From NCBI RefSeq assembly GCF_032452875.1, contig NC_083882.1:59287614-59351613 (forward strand): DNA of 64,000 bases. Direction: 5' to 3'. The notes under the pieces are model-generated. The model saw only the letters and a program-made list of their open reading frames with translations. It made no database searches and was not told the DNA's origin. Positions 44,457-55,308 of the stretch are shown piece after piece (positions within the stretch are counted from its first letter, which is position 1; each line of letters begins with the position of its first letter). A program made the position numbers and the translations under genes. The DNA comes from Bos javanicus (taxonomy: Eukaryota > Chordata > Mammalia > Artiodactyla > Bovidae).

Positions 44457-46216
44457 ATATTTTGTAAATATTTATTTCCATTTTTCTCATCCTATTTTAC
44501 TCCCTTGTAATAAATTCTCAATAATTTATGGTTTTCAATCATAATTCTTCTGTTTTTAATCCAAAAGATAACCAAAAATTTGTATTACGTTTTATGGTTT
44601 GCAAAGCATTATTGATAATACTCCTGTTAGGTAGCAGAGCAAGTATGATTTGACTATTTGGTCTATTTTAAATAATGCATTTATATTACTTTTAAAAAGA
44701 GTTTATGAAGTTTTTCCCCTAAAACTACATGTTAGAAGCATTTCTAGGAAAAACAGCAAGAAAATTAGATGCTACAAATGCCTCTGGAAAACAAGGTTAC
44801 TAAGCCTACAGTTGAAAAATGTAAACAAGCCCCCTCAAAATATTGTAGAAATAAATAGATATTCATGAAGCTGGATATATATGTGGATGTGAGAAGGTTA
44901 GGTCCTAAAGATAGTTGAAGGTGACCTGAGCAGCAAAATCCAGCTTTTCTGGCAGAATACTCACAAACAGCCTTACAGTCTTAAAGTGGATGGCAGGTTA
45001 CTAAGAGATAAAGCTATGAGATTCCCAGTCTAGTCTGTAGGCATTTAAGGATGATGCAGCCTTCTAGGTCTTACACCAAGAACAGAGCCGATTATGTGAA
45101 AGTTCAGTCAAGTACTACATTTTTCTGAGAAAAGCTCATATATGAAAATGCTTTTGACTCAGAAATTCCCTACATGGAGGATCTGGCCAGGCAGTGAAGG
45201 GTGAATTCTACATGAACGTGTCAATGAGGGTAAGTGGTTTGTTGTGACAATACAATGTTAGACTCCTATACACTGTTGGAAGTGTAGTATTTGATCATTG
45301 ACCCTCCTGGGACTCAGAATGAGTGCCTTGTATCTAATGGAGTTTGTAAAGCAAACTGACTACCTGGTGATATGGAGGACTAGTGGGGCAGAGGTCTTCC
45401 ATCCTGTCCCTAGGTCTCATTTACCCAGACTGTTTTGATAGCCAGAGATGACTGGACTAGAGCTGGGTTAGCAAGAGGTCTGCAGGTAACGTAGCAGTTG
45501 TACTTCCTTTCAGGGACTACAGTCAGGTCTGGAGGCCCTCAAAGTAGGTGAATATCTTAAGGCTTCCTTGACTAAAACTCTGAATTGTCTAATGAAACTT
45601 GTATGATCCTCTTAACCCAACTTGGTGGTGAGAATAAGGTCACTTCTTATTATTTTTTAATATTCAGACTAATCACTGGATTGATCTGAGATTTTCCTTC
45701 ATAAATCATCCAAGAATTTGATTTGTACAGTCCAAGGAGTCCAGGCCTGTTTTTAAACACAGAATAGAGACCTGGATAAAATGATCAGTCAGATCACAGG
45801 ACCTGGGTACTACCTAGATTGCTTCTGTCAGAAGCATGTGGTTTACTGTTGAAAAATGCTCTTCTTCTGTGGTCTGGTGCCTCCGTGCTCCCTGCAGCTC
45901 TGATGCCACCATGGGTTCAGATCCTCTTGCAGGCAGCGGTCACTCTTCCAGAGTGAATTTTTCCACTGCCTTTAGCATTAGGCTCTATGAAGAGGACTCT
46001 TTTTGGGGGGCTCCCAAGGTCACAATTCTCTCTACTCGATATTTTCTTGTATTTAGAGAATTCCATAGAGCCAGGGAGGCTGGCTGGTCAGGAGGGAATA
46101 CCAGTCTTGACCATGTGCTTTTCCAAGAACCAGTTCTTCCAGGATACCCTTAGATGACTCTCTTTTACAGCTAATACAACTGAGCTCCACAGAATTGAAG
46201 AGATGTGCCCATGCAG
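44457..46216. other. Unassigned, mostly unique stretch
   Basis: About 1.76 kb with no recognised repeat. Contains a small frame at 45911-46153 whose ATG sits in a full Kozak context (see findings). No splice-site or poly(A) support was evident. Confidence 0.4.
45911..46153 (+). other. Candidate small ORF, 80 codons, strong Kozak context
   Basis: ATG at 45911 is preceded by gatgccacc and followed by G, a full match to the vertebrate start context GCCACCATGG. The frame runs 80 codons to TAG; the wider frame opens at an upstream ATG at 45836. The product has no signal peptide, membrane segment or recognisable domain (N-terminus MGSDPLAGSGHSSRVNFSTA). Not transposon-derived as far as I can see. 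I do not call it a gene: no promoter, exon structure or homology is visible. Confidence 0.2.
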
Positions 46217-46418
46217 GGGGGCTTCCCCAGTGGCTCAGCGGTAAAAATTCTACCAATGCAGGAGCCACAGGAGACGCAACTTCGATCCCTGGGATGGGAA
46301 GATCCCCGGAGAAGGGCATGGCAACCCACTCCAATATTCTTGCTTGGAAAATCCCATGGGCAGAGGAGGCTACAATCCATGGGGCTGCAAAGAGTCAGGT
46401 ATGACTGAGCACGCAGGC
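46217..46418 (+). mobile_element. Bov-tA SINE
   Basis: ggggcttccccagtggctca, accaatgcaggagccacagg, caacttcgatccctgggatg, ccactccaatattcttgctt, gacagaggaggct-like body (short deletion), gtatgactgagcacgc. The head variant with ggagccacaggagac is a distinct Bov-tA subtype. Confidence 0.93.
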
Positions 46419-47312
46419 ACATCCAAGCAGGGAGCAGATGAGGCAGGGACTGTGTGAGCCTGTGTCTCGGTCAGACCAGTGGCAGTCCTCTCCTGTCCTG
46501 CTGCCGGCCAGGCTGCCTGCCATCCTCTGGGGCACGAATGCTCGCTGGGAAGGAGGGAGCTTCAGCTGAGCTTCGTGCAGGAGCCTTGTCCTCATACACT
46601 CTTCTGCGTTCTGTTTGCCTCTGCAGAGCCAGGCTTGTTGGGGGTAGTAGACAAAGAAAAGGAAATGAATAATTTATATTTCACTTTCTCACAGAGGCTC
46701 CCCACTGGGTTGCTTTCTAGGAAAAATATTCCTGGCTTACAGTCTCAGCGTGAGAGCATGTGCCAGGTCCAACCCATTGTCCCCTCTTCACACTGGGATA
46801 TAACCCAGACAGACGTATCAGGCTGCAGGCTCGGATTATTGTCTTTTTATTTCAGTCCCTGGAAAAGGGAATGCTCTCTATCATTCATGGGCAAAACCTC
46901 CCTTTCTTAGTGCTTAGTTGCTGTCAAAATGACCCAGAAGGTGGGTAAGACGACAGTGGTGCCTCTAACAGGACTACCGGAGTTCTTACTTTACATCGTC
47001 TACCAGTTTGCTTTTAGAGCTAGGCTGTTGGGTGTTTGTATTCATCTTCCTTGCGTACTAACTTCCAGCTGTCAGAATTATAGAATATAATTTCCCTCCA
47101 GTCTCTTTTCCCATTTTTAGGTGCAGTTATTAGATGAGACAGCAATTTTCAGAAAAAGTCTGTTGACCCTATTTGAGATGAATGATACAGCCTTAAAGTA
47201 GTCTCATTCTTCTTTGTAACTAGTCTTTGTGGGTAAGTTTCTCTTTCTGAAAAATGTAATCAGTGACATGACAGCAAATGTTTAATTGCCAGCTCTACCA
47301 AAAATGTGTGCA
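46419..47312. other. Unassigned, GC-richer start
   Basis: 46430-46640 is GC-rich and unique. ctgcgttctgtttgcctctgcag-like text at 46603-46625 resembles a 3' splice site, but stops follow quickly and no exon partner is seen. Confidence 0.4.
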
Positions 47313-47365
47313 TATTGGGTTGGCCAAAAAGTTTGTATTTTTCCATACCATCTTACAAATATAAA
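47313..47365 (+). mobile_element. Mariner terminus (ruminant BTMAR-type)
   Basis: tattgggttggccaaaaagt followed by ttgtatttttccataccatc matches the terminal inverted repeat and adjacent bases of the ruminant mariner family, starting at a TA. I do not find the opposite inverted repeat downstream, so this is one end of a decayed or deleted element with no transposase frame. Confidence 0.75.
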
Positions 47366-47479
47366 AATATACATGTTTCTAAATTTATTAAAGAATTTAC
47401 TGTCACACAGTAAGAACATTACAAGTAATATACAAATCTTTATCATAAAGTCTGAATAGTGAACTGATTCCCACCTAGT

Positions 47480-49590
47480 GTTTTTGATGGTTTTTGCTGA
47501 GCTCTTTTATCCTTACCCAAACTACTATATTGCAATTTAAGAATGAGTGTAGTTCGTTCTAACATGAATGTTGCCTGGTATTTTTATTTACATTAGCTAG
47601 TAAGATGAAACTGAAGAAATGAAAACGTATGTTGGAGTTTTACTACTTTGCTAGTAATGTGTACAGCTTATTTGCTGAGTTGGATAAAGGTTTTGATTAC
47701 AGGAAGATTATTTCCTCAAACAATTATAGACGGAATGTATTTTACAGTGCAATCTGCATTATTAACATTTTCTCCATTACATTCTTAAGCCTAGATAGTC
47801 AGCAAAACAATAAATCAAGCCCCAACTTGTAACCTTTCCTGATCTCCATGCCGTGACTGTCCCCACCATGAGTGATTTTAAGTTACCAACATGATGACAT
47901 GGAATGTGGAGCTGGGCAGGGATGGTTGCAATGCACCATTACATAGTATTTCCACCTCACAGCTGAAGTAGATATGAATAACCTCAAGAACGTATATAAC
48001 ATTAAAATGTAGTAAAGTCATTCATTAGGAGTGATGGGTTTTGACAATATATTGGCTTTGTTTTTAATATTACTTAGTTATAAATTTATATAATACAATT
48101 TTTAATAATGGCTGTTTTTATCAGCTTGCTGAATTCCTGGAAACTCAACCAGCTGGCTCTAGCATACCCCTCAGTGTAGCCCTTTGATTTTAGCAGAGCG
48201 TCCCCAGTCTTATTCCCCAAGAGTGGAATGGTCAAGGTTCTTTTACAATCAGTGGTCTGGCTTTGCAACCATTATTGTTTCACGTCTTCATCCTTCTTTT
48301 GAGATTTAAGATTTTTGAATTCCAATTTTCAAGCTGTGAGCAATTCTGATTTGAAAGCTACGAAGAGACTGTGGCTGTGCTTTCTTGGCTGTAAGCTTTT
48401 CACCTTGCAGCAGTTTCAGAAAAAAGGAGGAAACCCTAGGTCCCTTTTGCACATTCACAATTCCCGGCTGCATATGTCTTGGTCCACACTTCAAGTGAGA
48501 GGAGTAGGTCTTCCTGGCACCTGAGAATGAAATCCCTCAAAGTCACCAGAGAGGCCAGGAGGATCCCCTTCCATCCTGGCCCAGAGCAGCACAAGCCACA
48601 GCCTGGGAGTGGAAGAGATTCTTCGAAGCCTCAGCTTAGGCTCCCGTGCAGAGCCTGTGTGACAGCTCCATTAGAGGGGTGTGTCACACAACCATTATCC
48701 AGTCACATCTTAAGTGCAGCCCGCTGGGCTCAAATACCACTTTGGGAAGCAACAAATAATTTTCTGTTATTGGCGAGGGTCGCTGCATATCTCTTCCTGC
48801 TCTTTGGCACTTGTTTCCACAGCCCATTGCTGTTAGGAAGTGAAAACCCAGCATTAAACGTTTAATTCTGAAATATATTTTCTCAAGAGGTGTTCATTTG
48901 AGCTCCCTGGATTTTGAAAGTTTTTTTTTTTTTTTCCACCCTTGGCTGCAAGCTCTCTCAGCCCTAGGCACCCCTGCTGCTGGTCATTGAGGGATGAAGG
49001 AGAAAATGATTGCTTTCAAGAGTGGGTAATCACTGGTCTCAAGCACTCCGTCAAATAGCATCATCAGCAGAGGGCAAGCGGGGAAGCTGTCTTCGCTCTT
49101 CTGATGCCTAGAAGCTGTGGCTGCTACCTGTCATCAGGTACTTTCTCCTGCATTCTGTATATGAGTGGTCACGTAAGCAATTTCAGGCAGAGCTAGGAGA
49201 TGAATTATGCCTATCTGAGGAGTTTAAACATGTGATTTGGCAACATTCTAATCTGTTGGAATTGTGGGCCTTTTACTTCCTAGCGGTGGATCTTAGACAA
49301 GGTACCTCTCTGGAATCTCAGGGTTCTTGAGAAGTGGCTCAACACAGCAGGCACAGTGGGAGCTATGTGCTTTGAGCTCACTGCACACTGCCTGGCATTT
49401 GACAAGAAGACTGAAGATAGCCAACTTAGCTGATGGATAGCAATGGCGGGAAATGCTGCTGACTCATGGGCCTGATATCAGATGTTTATGTGACTAATTG
49501 ATGTTCATAGTTGCATCTGCTTATTTCATCAAGCCTCAGAGACTTTCTCTTGGTCTTTACATGACAACCAATAATTTTGGAGACTAAAAC
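47480..49590. other. Repeat-poor island
   Basis: Some 2.1 kb with no recognisable transposon except a T-run at 48921-48936, in a window otherwise dense with insertions. Holds a perfect 14-base palindrome attaaacgtttaat (48853-48866) and tacctg-tcat-caggta (49125-49140). No exon identified; a non-ATG frame at 48479-48865 is not convincing. Confidence 0.5.
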
Positions 49591-49594
49591 AGTG

Positions 49595-49721
49595 GTTGAA
49601 GTCTGAGCTTGAACCCAGGTCAACTTGGGTTTGAATCTTTTCTCTGAAGCTAGCTACGCAATCCTAGACTCAGGGTTTATTTCTGAGTCTCAGTGTCTTC
49701 ATTGCTTTGGAGGAGGGGGTC
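49595..49721 (+). mobile_element. MIR SINE, 5' part
   Basis: ttgaacccaggtcaacttgg, gtttgaatcttttctctgaa, ctgagtctcagtgtcttcat: MIR body, continuing at 49880 after an inserted element. Confidence 0.7.
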
Positions 49722-49876
49722 AACAGACTTTTTCTGAAAATTGCTGTCTCATCTAATAACTGCTACCATAGCATGAACATAGCCATAGATGATATGTAAA
49801 TAACTATGTTCTAATAAAGACTTTGTTTATGAAATAGTCTGGGCTGGATTTGGGCTGTGATTTATAATTTCCTGAA
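49722..49876. mobile_element. Ancient hAT-type MITE, copy 2, inside MIR
   Basis: gtcaacagactttttctgaa, catagccatagatgatatgt, gttctaataaagactttgtt, gggctggatttgggctgtga: same family as 24008-24240, here shortened. Confidence 0.65.
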
Positions 49877-49998
49877 GGCTGCTATAGAGGAGATGGTAAT
49901 AGTGTTTCTTTTTAGACTTATAAAGATTAAATGTCACAATGTATATAAATCTAGTACTTGTATTGAATAGGTATATAACAATTTGTATTTATTATTTT
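49877..49998 (+). mobile_element. MIR SINE, 3' part
   Basis: gatggtaatagtgtttcttt, ttaaatgtcacaatgtatat, aggtatataacaatttgtat, tattattttag: the MIR 3' half resumed after the hAT element. Confidence 0.55.
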
Positions 49999-50149
49999 AG
50001 TAAGCTGTATCAAAATGACACATTAGTACATATTTAAACAAGATTTCTAGATGATAGAACCGATAGTCTGAATAAGGGCAAGATTATACATCTTATTTTT
50101 AATTAGCTTTTCCTGCTTGCTAGTATCTAGAGGGATTTATATGTTTATT

Positions 50150-50655
50150 TATGATGATGATAAAATAATAACAGTACATACATACAAAGTACTTACTCTA
50201 AATCTGGAATAATTCCAAGTGCTTTCATGCTTGTGCTCAGTCACTCAGTCTTGTCCAACTCTTTGTGACCCCATGGACTGTAGATCACCAGGCGCCTCTA
50301 TCCATGGAATTCTTCAGGCAGGAATACTGGAGTGGGTAGCCATTCCCTTCTCCAGTGGATATTCCTGACCCAGCGATCAAACTCCCCTCTCCTGCCTTGG
50401 CAGGTGAGTTCTTTACCACTGAGCCACCTGGGAAGCCCTAAGTACTTTACCTGTTCTTTATTTAATTCTCATAGACAACCCTGTTAGTTCTGTAACAGTT
50501 TTAGCCTCCTTTTGTATACAAAGAAATCAATGCACAACTTGAGTAATTTGCCCAAGATAATGCAGCTAATAAATAGCAGGACAGAGATATGAACTTAGGC
50601 AGTCCGGTGTCAGAAGCAACCCTAACAGATAGGCAATACTGCCTCTCTAATGCAC
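50150..50655 (-). mobile_element. MIR SINE split by Bov-tA
   Basis: Reversed MIR: aagtacttactctaaatctg before; agtactttacctgttcttta, gcccaagataatgcagctaa, ggacagagatatgaacttag, ggcaatactgcctctctaat after. Confidence 0.8.
50231..50438 (-). mobile_element. Bov-tA SINE
   Basis: tgctcagtcactcagtcttg, ggcaggaatactggagtggg, cagtggatattcctgaccca, ttctttaccactgagccacc. Inserted into the MIR; aagtgctttcatg and aagtactttacct may be the TSD. Confidence 0.94.
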
Positions 50656-51430
50656 TTCAAAGGCCCACTGCCCCCATGATACACTGAGTACTGTGGAGAA
50701 GAAATGCCCCAGGGGATACTCAACCTGCTTGGCTTTCAACCCTAGCTCCCTGTGGAATGCTTTTACTGGGGTTTCCAGTTCCTTTGCTGCCTCCCCCATC
50801 CCCTTCTTCATCCAGTCTCTACTTAACCATACAGTGGCATATTCCTTTTGGGGATCTACTCATTGCTCTTCATCCCAGCTCCATTTCCCTTGGCTTCACA
50901 ATATCACAGGCATGTTCGTAATGACACGGACAGTGTCTCTGATGGCTCCCACCTGCACATTCACTTCTTTTTTTAACAGAACGCCCTGCTCTTTTCACTG
51001 GGAACTCAATAGTGCTGAGTGGAGATATGAGAGACACAGAAGATGAGACCCGACTCCAAGACATCAACTAGGATTTCCCCAAGATACTTAGCAAGGGGTT
51101 TCTAGAGAGTCTGGGGTCTTGCCTTAGGGTCTCCTGACCACTTCTCCTGTTGGTCCTATGTCCCCATGGTCCCTGGGACCACTGATTCTTTTCAGATTTT
51201 CCTTTGCTCTGGTTCTGAGTCCCTGGTATTTAGTTTGTCCTGGTATAGGATATCTACAACCTAAAGAGAAATTCTCTCTCCTTATCCACCCCCCACCCCA
51301 TCCACACCAAAGGGCCATAGGCATTCTTGTTTCAGCTGTTTATTTGGACTAACTATGCCTACTCTTATTGAATGCTAGAAAATAAATGAAAAATAGTTTA
51401 ATTATACTGTCAGGATGCTGGGTAGTAACA
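50656..51430. other. Unassigned stretch
   Basis: No repeat recognised. A plus-strand frame at 50693-51046 (117 codons) shows no domain. Confidence 0.4.
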
Positions 51431-51520
51431 AGGACAATAGCCACATTTACAGGGTTCACTGTGTGCCGGGCACTGTTCTAAGGTACTGGAGGCCTTTTCT
51501 TACCAACGACAAATTTATTA
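51431..51520 (-). mobile_element. Possible L2/MIR remnant
   Basis: ggttcactgtgtgccgggca, ctgttctaaggtactggagg: reversed L2 3'-end-like phrase only. Confidence 0.5.
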
Positions 51521-51767
51521 GTCAAGATTAAGTGCATCCAGCATTAAGGACATAAAAACCAAGTGACCAAGAAGAGGGAACATTCAGAAATTCAGACCAG
51601 TTATTAGGATGAGGATGGAAACATTAAGGTCAGGGGGGAATGAGAAGAGGTGGGGGCAGAATAAATTATATTGTTGGAAACTTCAATACATGTTGGGCAA
51701 ATATCTGGATGGGAGGGTTACAGGGAGGAGAGAGAGTAGAGAATACGAAAGATTTAAAGGTAACTTT

Positions 51768-52046
51768 GCTGCTGCTGCTGCTGCTAACTCGCTTCAGTCG
51801 TGTCCAACTCTGTGCGACCCCATGGACTGCAGCCTACCAGGCTCCCCTGTCCCTGGGATTCTCCAGGCAAGAACACTGGAGTGGGTTGCCATTTCCTTCT
51901 CCAATGCATGAAAGTAGAAAGTGAAAGTGAACTCGTTCAGTCATGTCTGACTCTTAGTGACCCCATGGACTGCAGCCTACCAGGCTCCTCCATCCATGGG
52001 ATTTTCCGGGCAACAGTACCAGAGTGGGGTGCCATTGCCTTCTCCC
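51768..52046 (-). mobile_element. BOV-A2 SINE (dimer) with perfect TSD
   Basis: Reversed dimer: (GCT)n, then two Bov-A units each carrying gaccccatggactgcagcct, joined by ccaatgcatgaaagtagaaa, gtgaaagtga. Perfect 12-base TSD aaaggtaacttt at 51756-51767 and 52047-52058. Looks recent. Confidence 0.97.
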
Positions 52047-52130
52047 AAAGGTAACTTTACTAAACACTTAATATGTGATATGTGTTTGCTATACAAATTT
52101 TAATTTAGTTTTTCCCTGGCAACACCATCT

Positions 52131-52515
52131 TAGTCAGTTTGGGCTGTCAGAGCAAAATTCCATAGACTGGGTGGCGTACACCACAGATTTCACTTCTAGT
52201 CTAGGCTTCTAGTCTGAGTTCAGGGTGCCAGCTTGTGAGGGCTCAGGTGAGGGCCTATCTCCTGGCTTGTTGATGGCTGCCTTCTCACTGTGGTCTTCAC
52301 ACAGCCTTTCCTTGGCACAAGTGCATGGAGAGAGAGAGTTCACTTTCTCTCTTCATCTTCTGATAATGCCCCCAAACCAATGGGATTAGGATCTTACTCT
52401 TGTGATTCATCTCTCCTTAATTACCTTCAAAAATCCATATCTCCAAATACAGTCACATTGCGTGTTACAGCTTTGACATATGAATTTAAGGACACAGCTC
52501 AATTCACAGCAAACA
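52131..52515 (-). mobile_element. Solo LTR, ERVL-MaLR (MLT1-like)
   Basis: Reversed: gtcagtttgggctgtcagag, catagactgggtggcgtaca, gtgagggcctatctcctggc, gatggctgccttctcactgt, ttgacatatgaatttaagga. Strong order match to MLT1. No internal viral sequence. Confidence 0.8.
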
Positions 52516-53136
52516 CTCAGATAAAAATATTAGTGCTACAATGAACATCAGGGTACATGTGTCTTATGTTTTCTCAAGGAATACGCACAGTAGTGGGGTT
52601 GCTGGGTCATATAGTAGCTCTCTTTTTAGTTTTCTAAGGGATTTCCATACATGTCCTCCATATTGGTTGTATCAATTTACTTTGCCACCAACAGTGCAAG
52701 AAGCTTGCCTTTTCTCCACACCCTCTCCAGCTTCCCTTGTGGCTCACCTGGTAAAGAATCCGCCTGCAGTGCGGGAGACCTGGCTTGATCCCTGGGTTGG
52801 GAAGATCCCCTGGTGAAGGCTACCCACTTCAATATTCTGGCCTGGAGAATTCCATGGACTGTATCGTCCAGGGGGTCACAAAGAGTCAGACACGACTGAA
52901 CAACTTTCACTTCACTTCACTTCAGATTTTTTGATGATGGCCATTCTGACTGGTGTGAGGTGATACTTCATGTGGTTTTGATTTATGTTTCTCTAATAAT
53001 TAGTGATGTTGAGCATCTTTTTTATATGCCTCCTGGCCATCTGTATGTCTTCTCTGGAGAAATGTCTATTTAGATCGTCTGCTGATTTTTTGATTGGATT
53101 GTTTGATTATTTTGATATTGAGCTGCACGAGCTGTT
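52516..53136 (-). mobile_element. L1 segment, inverted half
   Basis: Reversed L1 ORF2: gctacaatgaacatcagggt, gcacagtagtggggttgctg, tccatattggttgtatcaat, tttttgatgatggccattct, gactggtgtgaggtgatact, tttgatattgagctgcacga. Broken by a Bov-tA at 52731. Confidence 0.9.
52731..52925 (+). mobile_element. Bov-tA SINE inside L1
   Basis: cttcccttgtggctcacctg, ctgcagtgcgggagacctgg, caatattctggcctggagaa, gacacgactgaacaactttc, then (TTCAC)n. No TSD; the L1 bases normally between ccctctccag and attttttgatg (about 16) are missing. Confidence 0.94.
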
Positions 53137-53297
53137 TGTATATTTGTGATGACCCAGATCAGGTGGGACAGTGTGTGGTGGGGTAGAAGGGTGGTCCAAG
53201 AAGGAGGGGATATATGTATACATATAGCTCATTCACTTTATTGTACAGCAGAAACTGATACAACATTATAAAGCAATTATATGCCAATAAAAAAGTA
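53137..53297 (+). mobile_element. L1 3'UTR end, sense half
   Basis: gacccagatcaggtgggaca, gggatatatgtatacatata, ttattgtacagcagaaactg, caattatatgccaataaaaa: L1 3' end in forward orientation, directly abutting the reversed ORF2 piece. Confidence 0.88.
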
Positions 53298-53302
53298 TGA
53301 TT

Positions 53303-53450
53303 AGGTTTTAGTTTATAGATGAGAAATGAATGCTTAGAGCAAGTGATAACTTGTCCACGGCCTCACATATTGCATATGGTAAAGCAAAGTCCAAACCCAG
53401 AAACTCCAACTCCTGAGCCTTCCTCCATCCTAGGCCCCTTAGGGGATGGG
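53303..53450 (-). mobile_element. MIR SINE
   Basis: tttatagatgagaaatgaat, gcttagagcaagtgataact, cacggcctcacatattgcat, ccaaacccagaaactccaac. Confidence 0.65.
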
Positions 53451-54389
53451 GCAGGCAAGTTCCTGGGAGCCCTCAGAGGTCCTGGGAGCCTCAGAGGAGC
53501 TAAGTTAGTCCTCCTAGACGTACTCCTGTGTTAGTCTTTCCCACCTGGGGCTGGCTTCTTAGGTGAAGAATAGTGGGAATATCTTTTTCCTCTCTTTTCT
53601 CTTCTCTGCCTGTCTTAGAGTATTGGTTCAAGCAGATGTACTGTTACTTTGTAGAGAAATTGACAGGCCCTGGAGATACCAAGTGGACTTCTGTGATTTT
53701 CTCCTGTCTGTGCCAATGAGAATGAGCCTTTTGCTGCTTCTCTTTCTCCCAGCGCTGCCAGGAGTTATTAATGAAGCCTGCACCTCGCTGGTAGCAGAGG
53801 TGGCCACCTGCCCTCTAGGCCATCTATCTCGTTGGCCGGAAGTAACCTTCCTTTTGTGTGGCGATAAATCCAAGCTGGGAGCCTCTCCGACAGAAAGAAC
53901 TTTTACAATCACAGCTGTCTTCTCCATAATGTATCTTCAGAGTGTCTTTTTTGCCAAGGCAGAACTTTGTAGGCAATAACTTATCTTTTTCTATCCATTC
54001 AGCTTGGAAGGATGCACAGGGGCCTTGTTTACCTTGTCAGGAAGAATCAGCTCTTCCATGAGAAAAGAAGCGTGAGAAAGCACCCAGCTAGGTAAGCCAT
54101 GGCCACATTCTTTAGTGCTGGCTGTAGACAGGCAGACATGGAAGCCTAAGAATAGATCTGCAAATAGACCTCTAAGAAGGCACACATAAAATGAAAATTA
54201 CGAGAGACATATGATGCCATCTCCCTTTATCTAACTGGCAGAGATTTTTTAAAGAATCATCCAAATATTCATTTTGGGGAGATTACTGTGAAATGCCCAC
54301 TGCATTTGTTTTCACAGCCCTTTTGGAGGGCATCATGTTTCAAAAGTCTTCAAAAGACACCTACCCTTTGAAACAAGTGAATCTATTCT
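53451..54389. other. Unassigned stretch
   Basis: A plus-strand frame at 53563-53979 begins with GTG. Its first in-frame ATGs (~53717) precede a Leu-rich hydrophobic run (MSLLLLLFLPALPG), signal-peptide-like by composition, but there is no recognisable mature domain. Probably chance. Confidence 0.35.
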
Positions 54390-54560
54390 TTAAAATGCAT
54401 CCTAAGAAAATAGTCATTCATCTGCACAAAGATTTTACTGGGAGACATTCATGGCCACATTTTTAATTGTGAAATTTGATATAACTTAATGCTTGTATTT
54501 GCATAATTAAGCAATTCATGGTACATTAATGCAATAAAAAATACGTCAGGTATACTTAAA
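54390..54560 (+). mobile_element. Possible old L1M fragment
   Basis: cacatttttaattgtgaaat, aattaagcaattcatggtac, attaatgcaataaaaaatac resemble the L1M ORF2 3' end in sense. Confidence 0.5.
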
Positions 54561-54661
54561 ATATTTGTTGACCTAGATAGGTATTTATGATATATATTTT
54601 AATTTAAAAAACAGGTTATAAGCTAGTATATAAATTAAAATCTATTGTACATAATAATAAG

Positions 54662-54861
54662 AAAGTTGCTCAGTTGTGTCTGACTCTTTACAACCCCATG
54701 TTCTGTAGCCTGCCAGGTTCCTCTGTCCATGGAATTCTCCAGGCCAGAATATTGGAGTGAGTAGCCATTCCCTTCTCCAGGGGATCTTCCCGACCCAGGG
54801 ATTGAACCCAGGTCTCCCACATTGCAAGCCAATTCTTTACTGTCTGAGCCACCAGGGAAGC
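54662..54861 (-). mobile_element. Bov-tA SINE
   Basis: gttgctcagttgtgtctgac, ctccaggccagaatattgga, gatcttcccgacccagggat, ttctttactgtctgagccac. Nearly full length. Confidence 0.95.
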
Positions 54862-55308
54862 ACATAGTGTATGTGTTATATATACTTAAAGTTATATAGT
54901 TAAGTTCTTCAATAGTGATATACAGGTATGTGGTTACAGTTTTCTTTACTATCCTATATTTTTATTAAAAGTTTTAATACAATAAATGGGTCTCATTTCA
55001 CTAACAGAAAATAGCTTGTTTAAAAGTTATAGGAAGAAGCAATTGTCTAGAAAGTAGACAAGACCACAGACATATAGGTGTAGAATCTAGCCCTACCTAA
55101 TGCCCCATCAGCCTCCACTTGCTTCTCTTTTCTGTTATTGCTTCTTCTTTCACACTCTAGCTCCTTTCTGTGGCTGTCTGTGATGCTGCATGGTTGTATT
55201 GCATGGCATTTTAAAAACTTTTTGATAAATTTTCTGCAGTTCAGAAGTAAGAAGGAAGACACATTTATTGAGATGATTGGGACCACAAGAAAGGAACAAC
55301 TTATCTCT
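54862..55308. other. Unassigned
   Basis: AT-rich, no element recognised. Confidence 0.4.

Noticed and set aside
46603..46650. Good-looking 3' splice site (pyrimidine tract and CAG)
   Set aside because: No open exon of note follows, and no matching donor was found. Isolated acceptor-like sites are common.
52131..52515. Possible provirus around the MLT1-like LTR
   Set aside because: No gag, pol or env-like sequence and no second LTR nearby; the same holds for 14949-15437 and 26345-26688. All look like solo LTRs.
53563..53979. 138-codon frame with a Leu-rich, signal-peptide-like stretch
   Set aside because: Opens with GTG; internal ATG gives a hydrophobic run but nothing like a mature protein. 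Treated as chance.
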